A stretch of DNA of 64,000 nt from positions 248,001 to 312,000 of the forward strand of contig NZ_JBGCCT010000009.1 of NCBI RefSeq assembly GCF_041260665.1. The letters are read 5' to 3'. The notes below the pieces were generated by a model. The model searched no databases. It was given only the letters and a program-made list of their open reading frames with translations, and had not been told where the DNA came from. Origin of the DNA: Catenulispora sp. GP43 (GTDB lineage Bacteria > Actinomycetota > Actinomycetes > Streptomycetales > Catenulisporaceae). Below, in pieces: positions 49,758 to 58,280 of the stretch (its first letter is position 1; every line of letters begins with the position of its first letter). A program made the translations under genes and the position numbers.

Positions 49758-50701
49758 TTTTCTTTCCCTGTGGTGTCGTTGCCGATACCGGTCAGCGGGC
49801 CGACGCGCAGCGGGACGCCGTTCGGGTTGTAGCCCACGGGCATCTGACCGGTCTGGCCCTTGCCGGTCACCGGGTCGATCTTGTTCGCCAGGTCCTTCAG
49901 GTGCTGCTGGTAGTCGGCCGCGGAGACGACCTTGACGTAGAACAGCATCCGGGAGTGGTCGACGCCGCACAGCTCAGCACAGCGGCCGATGAACTCGCCC
50001 TCCTTGTTCGGGGTGAGCTCGAACTCGTTGACCCGGCCGGGCACCACGTCCAGCTTGAACAGGAAGTTGGGGACCCAGAAGGAGTGGATGACGTCGGTGG
50101 AGGTCAGGGTGAAGCGCACCCGCTCGTTCACCGGCAGCCACAGCACCGGCAGGTCCGCCGGCGTGCCGGCGTCGTACACGGCCAGCTGGCCGGGGGTGGC
50201 CTGCTGCGTGGTCGCGTCGTAGTTGTAGTTCCAGGACCAGGACCACTGCCGCCCCACGACGTTCACCTTCACGTCGGGGTCCTTGTGCAGCGCCAGGAGC
50301 TTGGACTCGTCCTTGGCCGTGAAGAAGAACAGCACCGCGATCATGATGAACGGCACGACCGTGAACAGCACTTCGATCGGCACGTTGTAGCGGGTCTGCG
50401 CGGGGATCTCCACACCGGTGCGCTTGCGCCGGTAGAAGATGACGCACCACAGGATCAGGCCCCACACCAGGGCGCCGACGGCGAGCGCGGCGATCCACGA
50501 GCCCTGCCACAGGTGCAGGATGATCGGCGCTTCCTTGGTGGCCGGCGCGGGCAGCCCGAGCCGTTTGAACTGGCCGCTGTCGCAGCCGGTGGCGGTCGTG
50601 GCGACCAGCCCGGCCACGGCAAGAACGCCGAGCTTCGCGCGCCGCGATCGCCGCGCCGGGGTGGTGCGCTGCGGCGACGGGTCGGAGCCGTGTGGACTCA
50701 A
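49754..50701 (-). CDS. ctaC: cytochrome c oxidase subunit II
   Basis: A 315-residue lipoprotein-type subunit II. The N-terminal segment ends in the lipobox TATGC (Cys near residue 40), followed by two membrane helices and the cupredoxin domain. The CuA site is complete: the His in VIHSFWVPN, then [13 protein letters not shown] with Cys-x3-Cys, His and Met. In the supercomplex it takes electrons from QcrC. The start is uncertain: a TTG at 50701, six bases after GGAAGG, is given here, and another TTG lies seven codons upstream; no ATG or GTG fits. Confidence 0.93.
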   Translation of the reverse strand: MSPHGSDPSPQRTTPARRSRRAKLGVLAVAGLVATTATGCDSGQFKRLGLPAPATKEAPIILHLWQGSWIAALAVGALVWGLILWCVIFYRRKRTGVEIPAQTRYNVPIEVLFTVVPFIMIAVLFFFTAKDESKLLALHKDPDVKVNVVGRQWSWSWNYNYDATTQQATPGQLAVYDAGTPADLPVLWLPVNERVRFTLTSTDVIHSFWVPNFLFKLDVVPGRVNEFELTPNKEGEFIGRCAELCGVDHSRMLFYVKVVSAADYQQHLKDLANKIDPVTGKGQTGQMPVGYNPNGVPLRVGPLTGIGNDTTGKEK

Positions 50702-50962
50702 GGTTGCCTTCCCGAGGTTCAAGCCTTGGCGGCAGGCACGCGGCGGACCCGCCGGGATCGCACCCGGTGTGCCCGCACGTCACGGCCCTGCCAGGGGCGG
50801 TGTCTTCTCTCTCGCGGCCAAACCCTACTCCAGCCCCAATTGCCTCCCGCGTGCAGGTCCCGGTTAACGCTTGTGGCGGGGTGCGGCGGTCACACTTCCG
50901 GCCGAACTGACGGACGTCCATCCGATGATCGGGGTGCTGGAACGCGCCGTATCGTCAAGGGT

Positions 50963-52192
50963 GTGACTCATTTCGACGCCGCCTCCGCCGAGCCCCCGCA
51001 TCCGGCCGCCCGCGCCGCGCTGCTGGCGGCCTTCGACGAGGGGTGGGCCGACCCGGCCCGGCTGTACCGGGCCGGACGGCAGGCGCGCATGCTGCTGGAC
51101 CAGGCCCGGGCGGCGGTCGCCGAGGTGCTCGGGTGCCGGGCCCGGGAGGTGTACTTCACTCCTTCGGGGACCGCCGCCATCCACTACGGGGTCGCCGGGG
51201 TGCTGGCCGGACGGCGGCGGACGGGGCAGCGGCTGGTGGTCTCAGCGGTCGAGCACTCGGCGGTGCTGCACGCGGCGGAGCTGCACGTCGCGACGGTCGG
51301 CGGCGCTGATCGGGGCGGCGGGAGCGAAGGCGGCGGGAGCATTGCCAGCAGTGGCACCGGCAGCGGCGGCACCGGCACCGAACCAACGATCGCCGAGGTC
51401 CTGGCCGCTTCCGGCGTGGTGTCGGTGGTCGGCGTGGACCGGCTCGGCCGCGTGGACCCCGAGGCCTTCGCGCGCGAGCTGCGGGTGCCGGGAACCGCCC
51501 TGGCGTGCCTGCAGGCCGCCAACCACGAGGTCGGCACCGTCCAGCCGCTGGCTCCGGTCTTCGACGCCGCCGTCGGCGCCGGGGTGCCGTTGCTGGTGGA
51601 CGCCGCGCAGGTGGTCGGCCGGCTGCCGGTGCCCCGGGAGTGGTCGGTGCTGTGTGCTTCGTCTCACAAGTGGGGCGGGCCCGCGGGCGTCGGGGTCCTC
51701 GCCGTCCGCAAGGGGACGCGGTTCGCCCCGGCGTGGGCCGTCGACGAGCACGAGGACGGCCGGGTGCCCGGGGCGGTGAACCTGCCGGGGATCGTGGCGG
51801 CCGCCGCGGCGCTGCTGGCCCGGGAGCAGGAACGGGAGGCCGAGGCGGTACGGCTGCGCGCCATGACCGAGCGGCTGCGCCGGGCGCTGCCGGGCGTGGC
51901 CGAGGACATCGAGGTCTTCGGCGACCCGGCGGACCGGCTGCCGAACCTGGTCGCCTTCTCCTGCCCGGCGGTCAACGCCGAGGCCCTGGTCCTGGACCTG
52001 GACGAGGCCGGGTTCGAGGTGTCCTCGGGCTCGGCGTGCACGTCCGACACCGTCACCCCGAGCCACGTGCTGGTCGCCATGGGCGCCGCCGACCGGGGCA
52101 ACGTGCGGGTCTCGCTGCCGTTCGGCACGGCGGAGGAAGACGTGGACCGCTTCCTCGCCGTGCTTCCGCGCGTACTGGAGAAGCTGCGCTGA
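50963..52192 (+). CDS. cysteine desulfurase (class V aminotransferase, NifS/IscS-like)
   Basis: A 409-residue PLP enzyme that releases sulfur from cysteine for Fe-S clusters or other sulfur donors. Motifs are TPSGTAAIHYGV, VSAVEHSAVLHAA (the His stacking on PLP), LVDAAQVVG, SSHKWGGPAGVG (the Schiff-base Lys), and SSGSACTSD with the catalytic Cys near residue 360. A Gly/Ser-rich insertion of about 30 residues (about 112-142, around GGGSEGGGS) breaks the domain after EHSAVL. It occupies the place of asnB in the M. tuberculosis order. GTG start seven bases after TATCGT. It may supply sulfur to the A-type carrier downstream. Confidence 0.92.
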   Translation: MTHFDAASAEPPHPAARAALLAAFDEGWADPARLYRAGRQARMLLDQARAAVAEVLGCRAREVYFTPSGTAAIHYGVAGVLAGRRRTGQRLVVSAVEHSAVLHAAELHVATVGGADRGGGSEGGGSIASSGTGSGGTGTEPTIAEVLAASGVVSVVGVDRLGRVDPEAFARELRVPGTALACLQAANHEVGTVQPLAPVFDAAVGAGVPLLVDAAQVVGRLPVPREWSVLCASSHKWGGPAGVGVLAVRKGTRFAPAWAVDEHEDGRVPGAVNLPGIVAAAAALLAREQEREAEAVRLRAMTERLRRALPGVAEDIEVFGDPADRLPNLVAFSCPAVNAEALVLDLDEAGFEVSSGSACTSDTVTPSHVLVAMGAADRGNVRVSLPFGTAEEDVDRFLAVLPRVLEKLR

Positions 52193-52223
52193 GCCGGACG
52201 GGTGAACGCGCCCGTTCGGCTCA
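52190..52223. terminator. bidirectional hairpin between convergent genes
   Basis: TGAGCCGGACGGG (52190-52202) and CCCGTTCGGCTCA (52211-52223) form a 13-bp stem with one wobble. The hairpin contains the stop codons of both the cysteine desulfurase gene and the PfkB-family gene. Confidence 0.8.
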
Positions 52224-53210
52224 GGCCGCCAGGTACCGGACCACCTCGCCGGCGGCGGCGCTGCCGTAGGCCACCGCGAAGCGCTCCAGGAAGCGGCCGC
52301 GGCTCAGGTCGTACTCCTGGGTGCCGATCGTCTCGATCACCAGGGTCGCCAGCATGCAGCCGACCTGGGCCGCCAGTTCCTCGCCGGCGCCCCAGGACAG
52401 GCCGGCGATGAAGCCGGCGCGGAAGGCGTCGCCGACGCCGGTCGGGTCGGCCTTGGCCTCCTCCTTGGGGGTGGCGACCTCCAGCACCTCGATCTCGCCG
52501 TCCGCGGTCCGGCGGGTGATCCGGACGCCGTTCGCGCCGAGCGTGACCACCCGGGCGCCGACGCGGCGCAGGATCTCGTCGGCGTCCCAGCCGGTCTTCT
52601 GCTCGATCAGCGCGGCCTCGTACTCGTTCGTGAACAGGTACCGCGCGCCGTCCACGAGCCGCTTGATGTCCTCGGCGGGCATGCGCGCCAGCTGCTGGGA
52701 GGGGTCGGCGGCGAACGGGATGCCGCGCTCGCGGCACTCCTCGGTGTGCCGGAGCATCGCCTCGGGGTCGTCGGCGCCGATCAGCACCAGGTCCAGGCCG
52801 CCGACCCGGGCGGCGACCGGGCCGATCTCGATCAGCCGGGCCTCGGCCATCGCCCCGGTGTAGAAGGAGGCGATCTGGTTGTGGTCGGCGTCGGTGGTGC
52901 ACACGAAGCGGGCGGTGTGCAGCAGCTCGCTGATCCGGACCGACTCGCAGTCGACGTTGTTCCGCTCCAGCCAGGACCGGTACTCGCCGAAGTCCTCGCC
53001 GGCGCTGCCGACCAGGATCGGGCGCATGCCCAGCTTGCCCATGCCGAAGCAGATGTTCGGGGCCACGCCGCCGCGGCGGATCTCCAGGGAGTCGACCAGG
53101 AACGACAGCGAGACGGTGTGGAGCTGGTCGGCCACCAGCTGCTCGGCGAAACGGCCGGGGAAGCTCATCAGGTGGTCGGTCGCGATGGAACCGGCGACGG
53201 CAACGCGCAC
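52221..53210 (-). CDS. PfkB-family carbohydrate kinase, adenosine-kinase-like
   Basis: A 329-residue ribokinase-fold kinase. The PfkB signatures are GGVAPNICFGMGKLG (first) and ADPTGVGDAFRAGF (second, with the catalytic Asp and the anion hole). It corresponds to Rv2202c (AdoK) of M. tuberculosis, an adenosine kinase, which also sits between ctaC and an Fe-S carrier gene; on that synteny adenosine is the most likely substrate. GTG start without a clear ribosome binding site. A terminator hairpin of the upstream Fe-S carrier gene lies just before it. Confidence 0.88.
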   Translation of the reverse strand: MRVAVAGSIATDHLMSFPGRFAEQLVADQLHTVSLSFLVDSLEIRRGGVAPNICFGMGKLGMRPILVGSAGEDFGEYRSWLERNNVDCESVRISELLHTARFVCTTDADHNQIASFYTGAMAEARLIEIGPVAARVGGLDLVLIGADDPEAMLRHTEECRERGIPFAADPSQQLARMPAEDIKRLVDGARYLFTNEYEAALIEQKTGWDADEILRRVGARVVTLGANGVRITRRTADGEIEVLEVATPKEEAKADPTGVGDAFRAGFIAGLSWGAGEELAAQVGCMLATLVIETIGTQEYDLSRGRFLERFAVAYGSAAAGEVVRYLAA

Positions 53211-53299
53211 GGGGGACTCGATTCTGTTCGGCGGGGAGGTCGGCTCGGCGGGGAGGTCGGCTCGGCGGGTCTATGAGGCATCTCGCGGGCACGGCAAAT

Positions 53300-53325
53300 G
53301 GGTGGGCCCGCGAACGGGCCCACCC
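53300..53325 (-). terminator. terminator of the Fe-S carrier gene
   Basis: GGGTGGGCCCG (53300-53310) and CGGGCCCACCC (53315-53325) form a perfect 11-bp stem with a CGAA loop, 75 bases after the stop at 53400. On the minus strand ATTTGCC follows. Confidence 0.8.
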
Positions 53326-53399
53326 ACCGTATTAACCGACGCCGGGGCCTTCACACACCTTCGAGGGTGCCGTGCGGGCCCGGGCGGGTCGTCTCGTGT

Positions 53400-53765
53400 T
53401 TAGCTGAAGCTGTCGCCGCAGGCACACGACGAACCCGCGTTCGGGTTGTCGATCGTGAAGCCCTGCTTCTCGATGGTGTCGACGAAGTCCACCGTCGCCC
53501 CGGCCAGGTACGGCGCGGACATGCGGTCGGTGACGACGTTCACACCGTCGAAGCCGGCGACGATGTCGCCGTCGAGGGTGCGGTCGTCGAAGTAGAGCTG
53601 GTAGCGCAGACCCGAGCAGCCACCGGGCTGCACTGCGACGCGCAGCGACAGGTCGTCGCGGCCCTCCTGCTCCAGCAGGGACTTCACCTTGGAGGCCGCC
53701 TCGGCGGTCAAGACGATGCCCTGCGCGACAGTCGCCTCCTGCGAGGTCTCCGTCTGCACGGTCAT
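53400..53765 (-). CDS. erpA: A-type iron-sulfur carrier (HesB/IscA/ErpA family)
   Basis: A 121-residue A-type carrier with the three conserved cysteines: C50 in PGGCSGLRY, and C114 and C116 in SCACGDSF at the C-terminus. These proteins receive an Fe-S cluster from the scaffold and deliver it to apo-enzymes. The start is the ATG preceded by AAGGAG at seven bases. Its neighbours include a cysteine desulfurase and the [4Fe-4S] enzyme NadA, and the M. tuberculosis equivalent (Rv2204c) is in the same place. Assignment to erpA rather than iscA is by context. Confidence 0.93.
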   Translation of the reverse strand: MTVQTETSQEATVAQGIVLTAEAASKVKSLLEQEGRDDLSLRVAVQPGGCSGLRYQLYFDDRTLDGDIVAGFDGVNVVTDRMSAPYLAGATVDFVDTIEKQGFTIDNPNAGSSCACGDSFS

Positions 53766-53953
53766 ATGCGTACTCCTTCTTCTGGACACCGGCGCCCCGT
53801 GGAGCGCGCCTGCACAACAAGGGGAACCACGCGCCGCCGGAAGCTATTCCGTCCCCATCGTCGCACAGGTCCCGGATCGGTGGTGCTGGACAGTGCGCGG
53901 CTGTGCGGGGGCTCATACCCGGTCGGGGCGGTTCTACCGCCTTCTACTGCCGT

Positions 53954-54919
53954 CTACCGCCGGCAGGCGGCCTTGTAGACGGCGAAGGCGGGCTTCGGCG
54001 TGTAGTCGGTATGGAGTAGCCCGAAGCCGTAGAAGATGGATTCGGTGGCAGCGGAATCGGCGTCGCGCAGACAGAAGTGGCTGTAACCAGTGATGTTCAA
54101 GCGCTCCCTGAGGCCGAGGACCGTCGCCAGGACGGTCTCGACCACCTCGGCCTGGCGCTGCTCGGAGCGGCCGCCGCCGGTGGACCAGCCGTTCTCGGCG
54201 ATGCGCACGGGGACGTCGGCGCCGATCCCGGCGGTCGGCAGGACGCGCTCCCGGAAGTCGGTGAGGACCAGGCCGACGGCCCGGGCGAGGTCGGGCCCGG
54301 GGATCGGGTGGAAGACGTCGGGGAAGAAGTCGAAGCCGACGTAGCCGAGGGCGTCGTGGAAGTCCGGGGCTTCTTTGGCGGCGGTCGCCGCGAGATCGTG
54401 CCAGAAGGACAGGTCGGGACCGAACGCCGGAGTCGCGTTGAAGCCCACGGCGAGGTCGGCGAGGCCCAGGTCGCGAGCGTGGTCACGGGCCGCGACGACG
54501 CCGCGGACGAGGGCGCTGAGGACGTTGGGCGTGGAGCCGTCGAGGTACGGGGCGTCGACGGTGGGTTCCTCGCAGATCTGCAGGAGCGCTATCCGGTCGC
54601 CGTAGGTGTCGATGGCTGCGCGGACGAAGGCGAGCCAGCTCTCGACATCGCCGGCCGGGTCGCGGAAGCCGAGGACGAGTTCGAGGCGGCGGGCACCGGC
54701 TCCCAGCAGCTGCTCGGGCTCGGCCGGGGTGGGCCGCTCGCCGGAGGCGGCCGGCGAGCGGAAGTTGAGGTAGGCGCGGACGAGGAAGCCGGGGCGGGTG
54801 CCCTGCAGCTCGTCGAGGGCGCGGTTGATCAGGGCGGGGTCGTCGGCGCGGGCCGGTTCGACGACGCCGAGGTCGCCGCCGACGGCGCCGCCGGGATAGA
54901 TGCCGAAGGTGAAGGACAT
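53954..54919 (-). CDS. glycoside hydrolase-like TIM-barrel protein (clan GH-A type), unassigned
   Basis: A 321-residue cytosolic-type protein without a signal peptide. Several (beta/alpha)8 features are visible: FLVRAYLNF near the second strand, IALLQICEEPTVD (an acid/base-like Glu after the fourth strand), GYVGFDFFPDVFHP, and VRIAENGWSTGGG (a nucleophile-like Glu at the seventh strand), then GYSHFCLRDAD. This matches the layout of clan GH-A glycosidases, but I cannot name a family or substrate. It is divergent from a TetR gene, with a multi-part operator in the 80-base gap. Confidence 0.72.
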   Translation of the reverse strand: MSFTFGIYPGGAVGGDLGVVEPARADDPALINRALDELQGTRPGFLVRAYLNFRSPAASGERPTPAEPEQLLGAGARRLELVLGFRDPAGDVESWLAFVRAAIDTYGDRIALLQICEEPTVDAPYLDGSTPNVLSALVRGVVAARDHARDLGLADLAVGFNATPAFGPDLSFWHDLAATAAKEAPDFHDALGYVGFDFFPDVFHPIPGPDLARAVGLVLTDFRERVLPTAGIGADVPVRIAENGWSTGGGRSEQRQAEVVETVLATVLGLRERLNITGYSHFCLRDADSAATESIFYGFGLLHTDYTPKPAFAVYKAACRR

Positions 54920-54940
54920 GCCGCGACCCTATCCCGAATA

Positions 54941-54982
54941 TTGGTGTCGCTTAAAGTTTTCTGTGACACCAAGTTTGGTGCC
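54941..54982. promoter_or_regulatory. TetR operator array in divergent promoter
   Basis: TTGGTGTC (54941-54948) and GACACCAA (54965-54972) are exact inverted repeats 16 bases apart. The right arm continues into a second palindrome, CACCAA-GT-TTGGTG (54967-54980). The array overlaps the -35 region of the TetR promoter. Confidence 0.8.
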
Positions 54983-54992
54983 GCACTACAAT
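54963..54992 (+). promoter_or_regulatory. leaderless promoter of the TetR gene
   Basis: GTGACA at 54963-54968 and TACAAT at 54987-54992 are 18 bases apart. Seven bases after the -10 comes the GTG start codon at 55000, so transcription should begin at the start codon. The operator lies within the promoter. Confidence 0.7.
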
Positions 54993-54999
54993 CACCCCC

Positions 55000-55605
55000 G
55001 TGGGACTCCGCGAGCAGAAGAAGCAGCAAACCCGGACCGCCCTGGCCGACGCCGCCCTGGCCCTGTTCACCGCGCACGGCTTCGAACAGGTGACGGTCGC
55101 GGAAGTGGCGGCGGCGGCAGGCGTGTCGGTGAACACGGCCTTCAACTACTTCCCGACCAAGGAGGACCTGTTCTTCGACCGCCAGTCCGAGATCGAGACC
55201 CGCCTGGCCACCTGGGTCCGCACCCGCCCGCACGGCACCACCCCGACAGCCGCGATCCGCGACGGCGTCCTGCGCGCCCTCGCCGAGGGCGACCCCACCT
55301 TCGGCCTGAACAAGGAGGCGGAGGGCTTCTGGCGCATCGTCGACGAGAGCGCTTCGCTGCGGGCCCGCTCCCGCGAGATCGCCGAGCGCTCGGAAGCCGC
55401 GCTCGCCGCCGCGCTGGCCGAGGAGGCACCGCCGAGCGATCCGCTACCGCGGCTGCTGGCCGGGGCGCTGGCCGGCACGTTCCGTGCCGTGGTCGCCGAG
55501 ATCCGGCGGAAGATCGGCGCCGGGGAGCAGGTCGAGGCGGTGCGGGACGAGGTGGCGGCTGCCGCGCGGGGGATGTTCGCGGCGTTGGAGCCTGAAAACC
55601 AATGA
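55000..55605 (+). CDS. TetR-family regulator of the adjacent glycosidase-like gene
   Basis: A 201-residue TetR protein. The N-terminal helix-turn-helix (residues 5-60) contains VTVAEVAAAAGVSVNTAFNYFPTKEDLF in its usual order, where NTAFNYFPTKEDLF is the recognition part. A helical C-terminal ligand-binding domain follows. GTG start seven bases after TACAAT. It faces the glycosidase-like gene and has overlapping palindromes in between, so it probably represses both itself and that gene. Confidence 0.9.
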   Translation: MGLREQKKQQTRTALADAALALFTAHGFEQVTVAEVAAAAGVSVNTAFNYFPTKEDLFFDRQSEIETRLATWVRTRPHGTTPTAAIRDGVLRALAEGDPTFGLNKEAEGFWRIVDESASLRARSREIAERSEAALAAALAEEAPPSDPLPRLLAGALAGTFRAVVAEIRRKIGAGEQVEAVRDEVAAAARGMFAALEPENQ

Positions 55606-55668
55606 GGCCGGGCTCACCCTCAAGAGCCCGGCCCCACGCTTGTTCCCCCGTTCCCCCCGTTCCCCGCC

Positions 55669-56862
55669 CTACGGCAGCGCGAGCATCTGCTCCAGCGCCA
55701 CGCGCGCGTAGTGCGCCGTGTCCTCGTCGACCTCGATCACGTTCGGGACGCGGCCGTCGGCCAGCGCCTCGAGGGCCCACACCAGGTGCGGGAGGTCGAT
55801 GCGGTTCATCGTCGAGCAGTAGCAGACGCTCTTGTCCAGGAACACGATCTGCTTGTCCGGGTGTTCGGCGGCGAGGCGCTTCACCAGGTTCAGCTCCGTG
55901 CCGATGGCCCAGGCGCTGCCGGGCTCGGCCTCGTTCAGCAGGGTGATGATGCGCTCGGTGCTGCCGACGTAGTCGGCCTTCTCGACCACTTCGTGGCGGC
56001 ACTCCGGGTGCACCAGCACGTTCACGCCGGGGACGCGCTCGCGGACCTCGTCCACGCACTCCGGGGTGAAGCGGCCGTGGACCGAGCAGTGGCCGCGCCA
56101 CAGGATCATCTTCGCCGCGCGGAGTTGGTCGTCCGTCAGGCCGCCGTCAGGGCGGTGCGGGTTGTAGACCACGCAGTCGTCCAGGGAGAAGCCCATGTCG
56201 CGCACCGCGGTGTTGCGGCCCAGGTGCTGGTCCGGGAGGAAGAGGACCTGGGTGCCCTTGGCGAAGGCCCATTCCAGGGCCCGCTGGGCGTTCGAGGAGG
56301 TGCAGATCGTGCCGCCGTGGCGGCCGGTGAAGGCCTTGATGTCGGCGGAGGAGTTCATGTACGAGACCGGCACGACGTTCTCGGCTATGCCCAGGTCCTG
56401 GAGACGCTCCCAGCAGCGCTCGACCTGTTCGGCGGTCGCCATGTCGGCCATCGAGCAGCCGGCGGCCAGGTCGGGCAGGATCACCTGCTGGTCGGCGCTG
56501 GTGAGGATGTCCGCCGATTCGGCCATGAAGTGCACGCCGCAGAAGACGATGTACTCCGCCTCGGGGCGGGCCGCGGCCTGCTGGGCCAGCTTGAAGGAGT
56601 CGCCGGTGACGTCGGCGAACCGGATGACCTCGTCGCGCTGGTAGTGGTGGCCCAGGACGAACAGCCGCTCGCCGAGCTTGGCCTTCGCCGCCTCGGCGCG
56701 GGCCACCAGGTCGGGGTCGGAGGCCGGGGGCAGGTCGCCCGGGCACTCCACGCCGCGCTCGCTGCGCGGGTCGGCGGAGCGGCCCAGCAGGAGCAGGCTG
56801 ACCGGCGTCGGAGCCGGCTCCTGGAAGGCCGGCGCCGGTGCCTCGGTGGACGCTGTGGACAT
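55669..56862 (-). CDS. nadA: quinolinate synthase
   Basis: A 397-residue [4Fe-4S] enzyme that condenses iminoaspartate with dihydroxyacetone phosphate to quinolinate, the second step of de novo NAD synthesis. The three cluster cysteines are in VFCGVHF, the HPECRHEV region and DKSVCYCSTMN. Substrate-binding motifs include LGHHYQRDEV, GCSMADMA, VSYMNSSADIKAF and FLPDQHLGRNTA. An N-terminal extension of about 45 residues is typical of actinobacteria. No NrtR/NadR gene or other nad gene is adjacent. The upstream gap (56863-56992) is AT-rich for this genome and carries its promoter. Confidence 0.97.
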   Translation of the reverse strand: MSTASTEAPAPAFQEPAPTPVSLLLLGRSADPRSERGVECPGDLPPASDPDLVARAEAAKAKLGERLFVLGHHYQRDEVIRFADVTGDSFKLAQQAAARPEAEYIVFCGVHFMAESADILTSADQQVILPDLAAGCSMADMATAEQVERCWERLQDLGIAENVVPVSYMNSSADIKAFTGRHGGTICTSSNAQRALEWAFAKGTQVLFLPDQHLGRNTAVRDMGFSLDDCVVYNPHRPDGGLTDDQLRAAKMILWRGHCSVHGRFTPECVDEVRERVPGVNVLVHPECRHEVVEKADYVGSTERIITLLNEAEPGSAWAIGTELNLVKRLAAEHPDKQIVFLDKSVCYCSTMNRIDLPHLVWALEALADGRVPNVIEVDEDTAHYARVALEQMLALP

Positions 56863-56992
56863 CCCGTCACCCCTTTTCGTCTATCTGACGTTAAGAGATC
56901 ATACCCTAGTGTCAGTGTGACGAGAAGCGAGGACCGGGCGCCGTGGCGGACGTCACAACTCCGGCCGGGGGAAAGCGATTACCATCCGGTGC
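56863..56992. promoter_or_regulatory. divergent promoter region nadA / glycerate kinase
   Basis: A 130-base gap. On the minus strand TATGAT and TAACGT are possible -10 elements for nadA, and CTGAC/GTCAG (56903 and 56929 area) form a spaced inverted repeat that may be a regulator site. On the plus strand TACCAT (56980-56985) lies seven bases before the GTG of the kinase gene. Confidence 0.4.
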
Positions 56993-58168
56993 GTGCACAT
57001 CGTCATCGCCATGGACAAGTTCGCCGGGACGCTCACCGCGCCGGAGGCCGTGCAGGCCGTCGCCGCCGGGTGGCTCCGGACCTCGCCGGAGGACACCGTG
57101 ACCGGCGTCCCCATGTCGGACGGCGGGCCCGGCTTCCTGGACTCGCTGGCCGACGCCTTCGAGGGCCGGCGGCGCTTCGGGGAGCGGCTGGCCACGGTCA
57201 GCGGGCCGCTGGGCGCCGAGGTCACCGCGCGCTACCTGATCGAGCTGCGGGACGGCCCGGCCGGCGAGGCGGACGTCCCGGGCCATCCGACCGCGTACAT
57301 CGAGGTCGCCGAGGCTTGCGGGCTGCACCTGGTGCCGGCCGACGAGCGCGACGCCAAGGCGGCAACCACCTACGGCGTCGGCGAGCTCATCGCCGCGGCT
57401 CTCGAGGACGGCGCGAAGCGCCTGGTCATCGGGCTCGGCGGCACCTGCACCACGGACGGCGGCGCCGGGCTGCTGGCGGCCCTGGGCGCCGAGCCGGCCG
57501 AGGTGCTGCGGGCCGGCGGCGGGGCCCTGAAGAGCCTGCACTCGCTGGACCTCGCCGCGCCCCGGCGCCGGCTGGCCGGCGTCGAGATCGTCATCGCCAG
57601 CGACGTCGACAACCCGCTGCTGGGCCTGCGCGGCGCGGCGGCCGTCTTCGGGCCGCAGAAGGGCGCGACCGACGACGACGTCCAGCGCCTGGACGCCGCG
57701 CTCACGACCTTCGCCGAGCTCGCCGGCGCCATCGGCCAGGAGCCCGGCGCGGTCCGCCGCACCCTCGACGCCCCCGGCGCCGGCGCGGGCGGGGGCCTGG
57801 GCTACGGACTGATGCTCCTGGGCGGCCGCCGCGTCGCCGGGATCGGCACCGTCATCGCCGAGACCGGGCTGGCCGACCTGATCGCGCGGGCGGACCTGGT
57901 GATCACCGGCGAGGGCCGCTTCGACCACAGCTCGCTGGGCGGCAAGGTCCCCACCGGGGTCGCCGAGGCCGCGCTGAAGTCCGGACGGCCCTGTCTGGTC
58001 CTGGCCGGGCTCGTCGAGGTGGGCAAGCGGGAACTGGCCGCCGCCGGGTTCGCGGCCGCGTACGAGGTCGCCGAGCAGGCCGGGTCGGCGCAGGAGGCCA
58101 TGGCCCATGCCGAGTTCCACCTGACGGCCCTGGCCGAGCGGGTCGCGAAAAGCTGGTCGCACCGCTAG
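56993..58168 (+). CDS. glycerate kinase
   Basis: A 391-residue kinase of the GarK/GlxK (type I) family that phosphorylates D-glycerate to 2-phosphoglycerate (or 3-phosphoglycerate in some members). It opens with the family motif VIAMDKFAGTLTAPEAVQAVAAG. Also present are VPMSDGGPGFLDSLADAF, IGLGGTCTTDGGAG, ASDVDNPLLG, GAAAVFGPQKGAT and ITGEGRFDHSSLGGKVP, as expected. GTG start seven bases after TACCAT (leaderless). It corresponds in position to Rv2205c. Its 3' end faces mraY, with a terminator between. Confidence 0.94.
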   Translation: MHIVIAMDKFAGTLTAPEAVQAVAAGWLRTSPEDTVTGVPMSDGGPGFLDSLADAFEGRRRFGERLATVSGPLGAEVTARYLIELRDGPAGEADVPGHPTAYIEVAEACGLHLVPADERDAKAATTYGVGELIAAALEDGAKRLVIGLGGTCTTDGGAGLLAALGAEPAEVLRAGGGALKSLHSLDLAAPRRRLAGVEIVIASDVDNPLLGLRGAAAVFGPQKGATDDDVQRLDAALTTFAELAGAIGQEPGAVRRTLDAPGAGAGGGLGYGLMLLGGRRVAGIGTVIAETGLADLIARADLVITGEGRFDHSSLGGKVPTGVAEAALKSGRPCLVLAGLVEVGKRELAAAGFAAAYEVAEQAGSAQEAMAHAEFHLTALAERVAKSWSHR

Positions 58169-58240
58169 GAGCTGGGCCTGCCGGCGTGCTCGACCACCAC
58201 GCCGCAGCCGAGCTTCCGGCCGGCACACCCCGCCGACGAA

Positions 58241-58266
58241 GGCCCCGCTGCCGTAGCAGCGGGGCC
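58241..58266. terminator. terminator hairpin between glycerate kinase and mraY genes
   Basis: GGCCCCGCTGC and GCAGCGGGGCC form a perfect 11-bp stem with a CGTA loop. It lies 15 bases after the mraY stop on the minus strand, so it ends the murE-murF-mraY transcript. Confidence 0.85.
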
Positions 58267-58280
58267 CGTGGTCGGACAGG

